Shown piece after piece: positions 35,980 to 45,310 of a stretch of 64,000 bases of DNA; the stretch's first letter is position 1; every line of letters begins with the position of its first letter. The notes under the pieces are model-generated. The model made no database searches. It saw nothing but the letters and a program-made list of their open reading frames with translations, and had not been told where the DNA came from. A program made the position numbers and the translations under genes. This DNA comes from Phaseolus vulgaris (lineage: Eukaryota > Streptophyta > Magnoliopsida > Fabales > Fabaceae): assembly GCF_000499845.2 (NCBI RefSeq), contig NC_023755.2, positions 36,778,023 through 36,842,022 of the forward strand, given 5' to 3'.

Positions 35980-36290
35980 ATACATAAGTAAATGCAAATC
36001 TCAGTCGATTTTATAAGATTAGATTAGACTGAAATTCACTTTTTAATATGATATTAAAGTTAATTTGAGTTTATTCCAGCAATAATTTGTTTGACTTATT
36101 AGACCATCCACTATCGGATCATCATAAATATATAGTTTCACACATAAATTAACCGTATCAACGTAAGGAGTGTGTGTTAAAAATCCCATATCAACTATAG
36201 ATAAAAACATTTCATAATATATAAATGAATCTAAATTTTAAATTAAATTTAAAATCCACTTCTTATATTAAAAACTAAAAATTGATAGAT
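35980..36290. repeat. Diverged relative of the repeat at 28829-29110
   Basis: It carries worn versions of the same landmarks in the same order: a stretch like CATAAGTAAATGCAAATCTCA, then TTATTAGACCATCCACTATC, then a second ATATAAATGAATCTAAATTT. Similarity is low but ordered. Confidence 0.4.
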
Positions 36291-37499
36291 TTAATTTGCA
36301 TAAAAGTCCTTATAACATATTTAAAAACAATTTAAATATGAAACAATAATTTATAGAATGGGGTTGCACTCCTTGGACATTGGAATTTGACCTAAAAAAA
36401 CAAAAAGTATATTTACTCAAATAACATGCTGGTAGAAACCCAATTAAGTTGAAACCCCATGTACTTAGTTTTGGCTCTAATGCGTCCAATTGAACCAACA
36501 TAGCCGAAAACAACTCTCTCTTTTTTACACTTTTTCAGATTGCACTAGAATTAATCAATCAATAGTTGTGATGAGAAACAAAATGTGTGATTTGTGATTG
36601 GGATTGAGAAAAGGGTTTAGAAGATAAAGCGTGGTGTTAGGAGATGTCCTACTCCAAGTGTCATTTTCCTTTGGGTAATTAGTATTGGTTTGCTTGTGAT
36701 GCCTATTTCCTCTCATCATTGCATTTTTCATTCTTGATGGGGGCCTCTCATCATTACTCCAAAGCTTATTCAATTCAAAGGATTAGTTGTCACTGGTGAA
36801 CCCCCACCACCAACTACTCTTTACCAGCAACCTACACAGGTCACCCTTGTACTAGGGTTTTTAATGCTCCTACTTTCTAAGACATATCACAACCTATAAC
36901 TATATTTGGATTATTCACTTTCTTTTGGTCAATGGAATGTACACACATCTTGGATTGGATCACTATTTCTCAAACACACACATCTTGGATTTAGGCAATT
37001 TCTTCTTGCAACATATCAATTTTGACCTACATCCTATATTTTTTTAAAAATTCCAAAATTACTCTTATTTTGGATTTGTAAATACAGAATAGTAAATAAA
37101 ATTCAAAAAAAAAAAAAAAAATACATTCCGGACAAAAAAAAATTGGAACACAAATTAAAAATGCATTCTGGATAAAAATTTCCGGAATTCAAAAATTGTG
37201 TTCCAGAAATCGAAATCTGAAATATTTATGAATAAAAAGTTTTGGAAGTAATTTTTATTTACACCCTCCTTTTCTGTAAGGTTGTTTTCGTCATTTAGAA
37301 AGAGCATTTTTATCATTTTCAATAGTAGATTGGGTGCATGTTGAAATTGATATGGTGCAGGAAGAAATTGCCCAAATGGAATCACTTCATGTTGGTGTAC
37401 TCCTTCTTGGTGTCCAAAATGTAAAGGGCAATTTCTTATTGCACCTCCATGCTTTCTTCTTGTATTTTATAGAAGATGTGAAATAATGAAATTTTTTTC
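36291..37499. other. Intergenic DNA
   Basis: No gene recognised. It has several poly-A stretches (for example 37108-37122) and AT-rich sequence. Confidence 0.45.
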
Positions 37500-37960
37500 T
37501 TTTCTCTAAAATTTCAAACTCTATAATTTGGAAAACAAAATTCATAATACAATTTTGTTTTGCAAATTCTAGAGTTCAAAATGTACTTTTTTAGGTTCAA
37601 AAATACATTTTGAACTCTATAATTCAAAAATACATTTCAAATTCTATAATTCGGAATATAGTTTTGTTTTTCAAATTATAAAATTCGAAAGGCATTTAAT
37701 AGGTTTGAAAATACATATTGAACTCTAGAATTAGAAAATACATTTCAAACTCTAAAATTTAGAATACAATTTTGTTTTCTAAATTTAGAGGTCGGAATTT
37801 ATTTCTTGTGTTCGAAAATACATTTCAAACTCTATAATTTAGAATAGAAAATTATTTTCCAATCTTAGAATTTAAAATGTATTTTTGGGTTCAAAAGTAT
37901 CTTTCCAACTCTAGAATTTGGAATACAATTTTGTATTATGAATTATACAAAATTATACAA
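37500..37960. repeat. Degenerate tandem repeat (AATACATTT-CAAACTCTA-AATTTAGAATAC)
   Basis: Phrases such as AAAATACATTTCAAACTCTA and GAATACAATTTTGTTTTC alternate at irregular spacing of roughly 70-120 bases over about 450 bp, with inverted-looking echoes (AAATGTATTTTT). The ORF beside it (37938-38138) is not supported as a gene. Confidence 0.6.
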
Positions 37961-40144
37961 AAGTTTTTGGAATTCAAAGAGTTTGAAAGGTATACGAATT
38001 ATACCACTCGTAAATGAAAAAAAAAAAACTTTATACCTTTTGTCGAAAGGTAATTTTGGAATTAAAAGATTTATGGAGGTGTGGGAAGAAGAAGTGGAGG
38101 AAGAAATTTCCAAAGTAAATAGGCTCGTTACAAATTAGGTCCATCATGGGTGTCCCTTTTCTATGCTTATAAATTGAACTCCTCATTTTTTTTTTTGCCA
38201 CACCATTCTTAAACCTCCAATGCCCACCAATATACTTTATTTCTGAAAATTCACCTTTGACACAAAACAAACGCTTAAGTGATGTAATTTAAACATTCAA
38301 TTCAAACCTAGTTTTGTCAATCATCAGGAACTCCATTTCACATCATCATAAAATCTAAAAAGTCCCAAATCATTGAATCATAAACATTTTTTTTCAAAAA
38401 AAGTTTAATAGAAGCTCTAGACTGTATAAAAATATTATTTTTATTTGAAAACAAATTGCATTATTTGTAATATATTATTGATTTTGTTGATGGTGCTTAT
38501 AATATTTACTAAAGAAAAGAAAATTTCAAGTAGAACAACACTCCAATCTTATATAGATTCAATGGTATTGCAAATGAATTGAATGGCCTAATCATAACTA
38601 TTAAGTGTAATTTTAAAACTACTTTAGTGGAAATTTTGATAAATAATTTCTCAACTAAAAAAAAGTTGAAAAACAATATAGGAATGTTTTATTTTACAAT
38701 AGATACTGGAATCTTGAAACAAATATTCATGACAATGTGAAATCATTTTTAATGATAATATAAAATAATATCTATTTAAATATATAATAAATTAAGTATG
38801 CCTTAATTAATTTTAAAAAAAAATCTTCGTAAATAACATTTTAAGTCACATGAGACATTTGTCATTTCTTATCTATTAACAGTATCTTAAAAATAACACG
38901 TGAATTAACTAGTAAAATATAACATATAATTGTCAATGTGAACAAATAAATAAAACATCGTTGGATTTGTTATAGTTTTTTTTTAATCGAAATTCTTTTT
39001 TTTTAAAGAATTTAATTTGAAATTTTTTAAATAACTCATTATAGCATAAAAGAATGAAAAAAAAGTACAAGTATACATAAAGGTTAAATATCATCTTATA
39101 GTTTCAATATTACTAACTATGTGTATTATAGTATAGAACATTAAAGCTTCCAAAAAAAAAGATAAAAGTCTTAATAATAAAAGGATATCTATTTATATTT
39201 TTTATCAGCAGATATATTTATACAAAATTATAAATGAAGTATTTAGGTAATCTCTATACATAGTAAGCTAGATAGAAATTTTTAAGTGATCTCTGTACAT
39301 AATAAGATAGATAAAAGTTTATAAAAAGTGAGCAAATATATATTCTAAATTTATTTTATTTTTAATTGATTGAGATCTTCAATAAACTCTTTTACGCTAT
39401 CATATTAGGAAGTAAGTTTTAAAAAAAGGTAGTAAGTTTAATCGTAACTCAAACTCACAAAATCTAGTTATAAGATGATAATTGTCTCGACTTATCTACT
39501 TTAAATTGATTTTTTTTCTAGCCTATGTGAGATATCCAACACATATATCTCACATGAGGCATGCACACATCGAAAATGGAAGGAACTAAATATTTGTGAA
39601 AAGTCGATAGGTGACACAATAAATTTAACAAACTTTATTGAAATATTAAAAAGTTAATTTAAATATAACTCATATTCACAACTAACTTATAAAATTAAAT
39701 TTATTTTCATTATATATTATAAATTAGCCTATGTAGTGAATTTGAGATGTTTAATTCTTTAATCTCACCAAAATATTTAAATTTGTGATACATTATATGA
39801 AACTTTAAACAACTTTTTAGACAAAATACATTCAAAGTATTGAACATTAGTTATGAGATTGTCCACTTTATATTGCTTTGTTTTTTTGTTTGGATCCAAA
39901 ATCAACGTTATATCCTTTATCCTAAAAAACCTATCCATCTTCTTAGTCATCATATCCTCTCCATACTCTATATAGGATATTTATCTATTATAACAATTAA
40001 TAAAGATATTCTATATTATAATTATTTTTAATGTACATAATTATTATCAAATTTATTTTTATTAATATAATATAATATAATTTTATTTTTTTTAGGTTTT
40101 ATAATTGTTTTATAAACTCAATTAACTACTTATAATAAAAGAAT
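37961..40144. other. AT-rich intergenic DNA
   Basis: No recognisable domain or element end. Faint fragments resembling the dispersed repeat (TGTGAGATATCCAACACAT at 39526-39545) occur. Confidence 0.45.
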
Positions 40145-40677
40145 CACTTAGCTGCCTGACGTCTCATGTTGGTCATAAAACTTTTCGAAGATGATCCATC
40201 CAATTAATGATAGCTGCAAGACACAAACGAAATTAAACGACATCAACATAACGAATGTAACTTTAAGTATAAGAAATCTACATACTATTAAAATTCGTCC
40301 ACTTCTTGGACGACCTGTATAATGTTATCAACACCCGGGTAGGTAACTTAAATGGAAGTTGATAAAAAAACAACCAGAATCGACTAGTCTAGCGGTGACA
40401 TAGATGACCTCGATCAGGTACCAAGCTGGGTCGGATTTTGGGTCCAGTGAAAAGAAAATTTTGTTCGCTCTTTTGTATCATAAAAGTATTCTCAGTCGTC
40501 TGGATTTACGAATATTTTGAAGTATTTTTCTTTGAAGTTTTTGTATGAGGTTGTGAAAGCTACCAAAACGAACATTCCCCGATCGGCTTGTTAAGGATAA
40601 TCAACTCACATGAGTGCTCAGACGAGTACTATAATAAAACAAAAATGACTGCAATGTGGGAATAAGCCTAAAAGAAC

Positions 40678-41142
40678 TCATAACACCTTAAGGGCCGCCC
40701 ACGAGTTAGGGTGCAGTTGGGTCAGAGCGACATTGAGGATCCGAAGGACCCCTATAGTAAAATCATCGAAAGGTAGGACAATATGCAGGTATGAAAAAAA
40801 GGTATTATAAACAAAAAGAAATATTGGGGTGCATTTTCCCGACCATGACAAAATTGATCGGTGTGACCACAAATATCAGCCATCACCGCATCCGAAGGAC
40901 AGTCGCGTTTTATAAAAGCAATCTTAGATAAAACTTTATCTAAACCATTGGAATCCCTAAAACTAGTAGGGATATTTAAAACACGGGAGTCAACCCACTC
41001 ATATCTCGGACCTTCAGACGTCCGATCGACTTAATGGTCTGAACCACTCACTTCCCCCCACTGTCAGATGCAGTGCGAGTGACCTCAGAAGACTCGACAT
41101 TATAACATTATTAGAGTTATCGAAAGAGGAAGAAGACATCAT
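40678..41142 (-). pseudogene. Decayed antisense ORF of the Gypsy element (gag-like/plant mobile-type protein)
   Basis: Read on the minus strand from ATG-ATG at 41142/41139 (MMSSSSFDNSNNVIMSSLLR), it needs at least two frame changes. It continues as PRYEWVDSRVLNIPTSF and later as VYNTFFSYLHIVLPFDDFTI and LNVALTQLHPNSWAALK. The LPFDDF...LNVA-TQLHPN-WA pattern is common in plant retroelement-associated proteins. It runs opposite to the adjacent LTR. Function unknown; broken here. Confidence 0.6.
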
Positions 41143-41258
41143 TAACCTGAATAGCATAAGAAGAACGAAAGAAAATGGGAAGACTCGACACTCGAAACTC
41201 TCAGTATACTTTTTCAAATTAGGGAAAGCGTAAACTCTACTTCCTTCAAATGTCACCC

Positions 41259-41266
41259 TATTTATA
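41259..41266 (-). promoter_or_regulatory. TATA box for the antisense ORF
   Basis: Minus-strand TATAAATA, followed by GGGTGACATTTG, lies about 120 bases upstream of the double ATG at 41142/41139. This is a good position for an independent antisense promoter. Confidence 0.5.
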
Positions 41267-41549
41267 GAAAACTAAGCATGAGAGAGATTATTGTGTCTTT
41301 GTTCGGAGCCATTAGATCTACCCTCATCCAATGGTTAACATTACTCAGAATATGAAACGACACCACATCTCATCAGTTCAGAATATTTGATCAAACAGTG
41401 CCCATTCAAGCGACGATTTTTTTCTTAAAAAGCAAACGTCACATCCCTTCCAAACATTTAATGCACCTCGTCAACGCATCTCACCTCAAGAACTGTAATG
41501 GTTGTATTCGACTCTTCAGAAATTAATTTCCTCGAGCCTGGGGGACAAG

Positions 41550-42009
41550 TGTACCGGTCGGTACCAAACGGACCAGACTCAGTCCCTATGACCGACCGCC
41601 TGAGTTAAAGGACATAAACGTGATAAGTAACAACAATTATGATGGCGTTGAATGAGTCAACCCACACTTTAAAATATATGGAAAATATCTTTAACGTAAC
41701 AGATAAAACTGACTAAACTAAAAGATACACCCCATATATTAAGGAATTGCTATGCATATCAGTTAAGCAACTGATATTTGGCCCATAAGGGTCAAGGCCC
41801 ATCAAACAGGTACTATAAATAGAGCCTTTTGAGAAGAAGTAAGGTACGTTTTTTATATTCCACTAAAATACACCTAAATCAGAGCACTGACTTGAGCGTC
41901 AGAGTGCAATCGCAGGTACCTACGACCGGTCGAGCATCAATATTGGAGGAAGGAGTCTTAAAGAAGCAGGAAGATCACCAACACGTCAGCAATCCTACAT
42001 CCAGTTACA
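41550..42009 (+). repeat. LTR of the Tat-like element
   Basis: 460 bp from TGTACCGGTCGGTACC to CCAGTTACA. A TATA box (TATAAATAGAG, 41814-41824) marks the U3/R boundary. The phrase TGACTTGAGCGTC(A)GAGTGCAA also occurs in the solo LTR at 43100-43963 (there on the minus strand), so the two belong to related families. Confidence 0.6.
41814..41824 (+). promoter_or_regulatory. LTR TATA box
   Basis: TATAAATAGAG inside the LTR, oriented with the element. Confidence 0.6.
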
Positions 42010-42469
42010 GGTACTATCTGGGGCCCTAGCCTATACAAGTACAATAAAAAAACAAAAATTGTTTATTTTATTAAAAAAAACACTTATTTCAAAAAAGTGT
42101 AAACAAACTTACCCAATCTAAAAAAATAAATAATAATACTTCACTAGTAAAATCACATGTGTTACTCATTATGTTTATTTAATATTTAACTTTTTAAATG
42201 TATTGTGTCATACAAGTAATGAAGAAGGCTAGAGAATTTATCCAAACTAAGTTCCACAACTTTCCGATGTGGTATGCTATATATTCTTAACACAATTCCA
42301 ATTATCAAAGATCAGTTTATTCCCCACCTGAGAAATTCCAATTTTCTCTTTTCTTTGATGAGTGGCTTGGCTGGATATTAGCATTGACAATAGTTGATTT
42401 ATGAAAATAAAAGGTAATCCAATTTTAGAAAAATTATATACTTTGATTCTTAGTCATGTTTTTGAGTAC

Positions 42470-42709
42470 TGGAAAAGCCATGATCCACTTCATACCCTCA
42501 CTTTAAAGAGATGTTATTCAAAAGTTCTAGGAATCTTATATTATCTAATATTTTTTGTCTTGGTTTCACCATGTTATTCATAGTGCAAAATTAAAACTAG
42601 TAGCAATTATATTGTGGAGTGCTTGGAAATGAATATTCTTTTTGAAGATAATAAGTGGAGCTTATTATGTCTACAAGCCTATGTGGCTAACCAATGTAGA
42701 ACTTTATTG
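42470..42709 (+). pseudogene. LINE-like RNase H region relic, left half
   Basis: With frameshifts it reads like the stretch before the RNase H domain of plant non-LTR elements: an AIILWSAWK-type motif (cf. ILWS-WK-RN) at about 42598-42630, then FEDNKWSLLCLQAYVANQ. It stops at the AACTT target duplication of the Copia insertion, and a matching right half seems to lie at 45085-45260. Confidence 0.4.
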
Positions 42710-42775
42710 AGAAAGTAATGCACATATCCACACACATTCACACATATACAATTTGTTATTTTAGTTTTTGTAAAA

Positions 42776-43099
42776 TCATATAGAAGAATAATTGGCAAAC
42801 TCCTATATCTCACCAACACTAGACCTGATATAACTTTTGTTGTCCAACTCCTTAGCCAATTTGTTCAAGAACCTACCGTTCATCATCAACAAGTTGTGTA
42901 ACATATTCTACACTACATCAAAGCTAATCTTGCGCATGGGTTATTTTTTAACAATGAATCTGAAGTTCACATTAAGGCCTTCAGTGACTCAAATTGGGTA
43001 CCACCGACTATTGCATTTTCCTAGGCTACTCTTTTATTTTTTGGAAAACAAAGAAACAACACACTGTTTCTCGATCTTCTTCTGAAGCAGAATACAAAG
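42776..43099 (+). pseudogene. Copia RT end and RNase H, 5' part
   Basis: It reads [20 protein letters not shown], then HILHYIKANLAHGLFF and HIKAFSDSNW. After a frame change it continues FWKTKKQHTVSRSSSEAEYK. These are the conserved end of Copia reverse transcriptase and the RNase H domain including SSSEAEY. One stop and at least one frameshift are present. The frame is cut at 43099 by the solo LTR and resumes at 43969 with ALAATACELQW. Confidence 0.85.
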
Positions 43100-43963
43100 T
43101 GTTTCTGTTGGTTGACTCGATTGCCTTCGTATGTCTACGACGATCACTCGCCTTAATCTCTTTGCCTTCGTTCGTGCTTTCCTGCGATCAAACACCTGAA
43201 ATTGCAAAGACAAAGAGGCGCCCTAGAGGCCGTTTGCACTCCGACGCTCAAGTCAGTACTGGGGCTAGGAAGCACCAAAACACTTAGCCGTAAAGCTCTA
43301 TGAAATATGTGTGTGTATTCGCGTAAATATTTTGTACCTTATTAGGTTTGATACTACCCTTTATATACTCTAGGGTTTTCGCTATTTTCGCTACCCGCAT
43401 TTAGGGTTTTTGAGGGCATGCCTTAGCGCCACTATCACCCACTCTTAGGGCAATCTAACACGTAAGGCTCCCTTACTAGAGTGCAACCTCTGACGGGATG
43501 AACGCCTGGGTACCAACTTGTGCACCTAATCTCTGGGGCCATCCGTCCTGGGAGTGCCCTAGTTGTTCACGTGCCATGCATGCAGCTTATCCTTGGAACG
43601 TAACCCTCACGGGCCTTAGCTCTTCCAGTGGCTTTTTACTTGTGCTATGCCTGAACGCGTCATTCACACCACACGCATGGACCCCTTGTGATCTAGGCTT
43701 CTCCCTACTGATAATTGGTGTGTTGTCTGTGACCCACCTCTCGTGGCCCAGCTCTACTATTTGAGTCACCGATGTCTGATGTCACATCGCCCTTACTCTA
43801 TTGCTGAGGACACATCAGCACATTCTGGTGATCGACGTCTGACCACTCTTCGACACCCTGACTCGTGTCGCTTGTGGGACACTGGCCCATGCCGCTTGTG
43901 GGGCCCAGCTTACATGGCCCACCATTACTAGCAGTCAACGATGTCCGAGGACTGGTCGGTACA
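43100..43963 (-). mobile_element. Solo LTR of a Tat-like Gypsy element inserted in the Copia RNase H gene
   Basis: An 864-bp, relatively GC-rich segment with TG...CA ends (TGTTTCTG to GGTACA). It is flanked by CAAAG (43095-43099) and CAGAG (43964-43968), a 5-bp target duplication with one mismatch. Removing it rejoins EAEYK to ALAATACELQW. On the minus strand it starts TGTACCGACCAGTCC, has a TATA box (GTATATAAAGGG) and contains TGACTTGAGCGTCGGAGTGC, as in plant Tat LTRs. No internal region is present, so it arose by LTR-LTR recombination. Confidence 0.85.
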
Positions 43964-43968
43964 CAGAG

Positions 43969-44303
43969 CACTTGCGGCTACTGCTTGTGAACTACAATGG
44001 ATCAGCTAAATACTTTGTGACCTTCATATACAAACACCTGATCCTGCTACTCTTTATTGTGATAATCAATCAGCTCGCCACATAGCTCATATTCCTAGCT
44101 TTCATGAAAGAACAAAACACGTTGACATTGTGACTACAATGTGATTCATGAGAAAATATAGGACAAACTCCTACATCTCCTACCTATTCAATCTTCTGAT
44201 CAACTAGCGAACATGTTTACGAAAACCCTACAACGGGTTCCTTTCCACAATTTTGTGAGAAGCTTGGTACGATGAATATACATCATCCTGCTTGAGGGGA
44301 GGA
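43969..44303 (+). pseudogene. Copia RNase H, 3' part and polyprotein C-terminus
   Basis: It continues the interrupted RNase H domain: ALAATACELQW, LYCDNQSARHIAHIPSFHER and TKHVDIV. A C-terminal tail similar to LADMFTKTLQRVPFHNF then follows in a shifted frame. It ends in the polypurine tract before the LTR at 44304. Several frame changes make it non-functional. Confidence 0.85.
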
Positions 44304-44660
44304 TATTGAGAAAGTAATGCACATATTCGTACATATTCACGCATATACAATTTGTTATTTTAGTTTTTGTAAAACCCTAAAAAAAGGGGAACGTCTCTTT
44401 ATTGTAAGTGTGATATACAATAACAAAAATAAAAACAGAGTTTCTTTTTACCTTGGTGCTTGCTATTCCTTCTTCTTCTTCTCCAATCGTTGCAACTTAC
44501 ATTCCAGGAAGCCATCAGGTTTCCTCCCTTCTTCTTCTTTTTGAAACACACACAAAAGGCTCAAATCTTTGTTTAAGTGTTTTCTTATGCACATATGTTT
44601 TTACCCTTTTGCCACTCTATCACTTTACTACTTTACTCTTTTCTATCTTTTTTTATAGGA
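44304..44660 (+). repeat. 3' LTR of the rearranged Copia element
   Basis: It begins TATTGAGAAAGTAATGCACA directly after the polypurine tract. Its first 70 bases match the left end at 42715, the second copy at 44661 and the inverted copy ending at 44936. The right limit is set by the next LTR start. Confidence 0.65.
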
Positions 44661-44936
44661 TATTGAGAAAGTAATGCATATATTCACACATATACAATTT
44701 GTTATTTTATTTTTTGTAAAATCCTATAAAAAGAGGAACATCTCTTTATTATAAGTGTGATATAGAATAACATAAATAAAAATATAATTTTTTAATAAAA
44801 AATATTAATAATAATAATAATAAAATAAAAAACTCTATTTACAATAAAAATATATTCCTTTTGTTAGAGTCTTACAAAAAATTAAAATAACAATCGGTAT
44901 ATATGTGAATATATACATGTGCATTATTTTTTAATA
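44661..44936. repeat. Inverted pair of Copia LTR starts (palindrome)
   Basis: 44661-44780 is a forward LTR start. 44780-44936 is a reverse one, with TTGTTATTTTA-(A/G)TTTTTTGTAA recognisable in both arms around an AT-rich, (AAT)n centre. The outer end adjoins the AACTT duplication. Confidence 0.65.
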
Positions 44937-45084
44937 AACTTCAAGCTTTGGAATCCAGTAATTAATTCTCTTATTATTAACATTTTGTTTTAAGAATCTA
45001 AAACTATATCTTATAATTACACTTAAAATTTTTAACCACTATATCAACAAAATTGGTTTCTACAAAAGATTATCTTACCACTTT

Positions 45085-45260
45085 CTAAATCTACCTTTGA
45101 AATCTTTTGTTAAATTAAATGTGGATGGAAGTTTATTGCCTTAAGTATCTCATGTGTGGGGTGATATTATGGTGGAATTACTTGCAACATGGTTTTTTTT
45201 TTATTAATGGGCAATGGGATTTTTATTTTATCAATGGATTCTGTCATAGTCGAGACCATC
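45085..45260 (+). pseudogene. LINE-like RNase H relic, right half
   Basis: PLKSFVKLNVDGSLLP followed, after frame changes, by NGQWDFYFINGFCHS resembles the start of the RNase H-like domain of plant non-LTR elements (LNVDGS...NG-W..GF). Together with 42470-42709 it would form one relic split by the Copia insertion. Identification rests on short motifs. Confidence 0.4.
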
Positions 45261-45310
45261 CTCCCAATGGTGTTTATATTAATTTATATATTTTTAGATT
45301 TTTGTATTAA

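Larger units (their letters stand above)
40145..42009 (+). mobile_element. 3' end of a Tat-lineage Ty3/Gypsy retrotransposon
   Basis: The composition rises sharply above the flanks. The order on the plus strand is 3' untranslated-like DNA, an antisense ORF relic (40678-41142), a polypurine tract (CTCGAGCCTGGGGGACAAG, 41531-41549) and a TG...CA LTR (41550-42009). An extra ORF in antisense orientation between pol and the 3' LTR is a described feature of some plant Tat elements. gag and pol are absent, and the left boundary is only a composition change. Confidence 0.6.
42715..44936 (+). mobile_element. Rearranged Copia element flanked by AACTT target duplications
   Basis: AACTT occurs at 42710-42714 and 44937-44941. 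The left end is an LTR start (TATTGAGAAAGTAATGCACA), cut off at about 42785 and joined to RT/RNase H relics. The 3' end of the polyprotein follows, then a polypurine tract (TTGAGGGGAGGA), an LTR (44304-44660), a second LTR start (44661-44780) and finally an inverted LTR start whose complement begins TATTAAAAAATAATGC. The element thus ends in inverted rather than direct terminal sequence. A Gypsy solo LTR interrupts its RNase H gene. Confidence 0.7.

Noticed and set aside
43498..43764. GC-rich 88-residue ORF that looks gene-like
   Set aside because: It lies within a solo LTR defined by target-site duplication and has no domain; the composition is that of the LTR.
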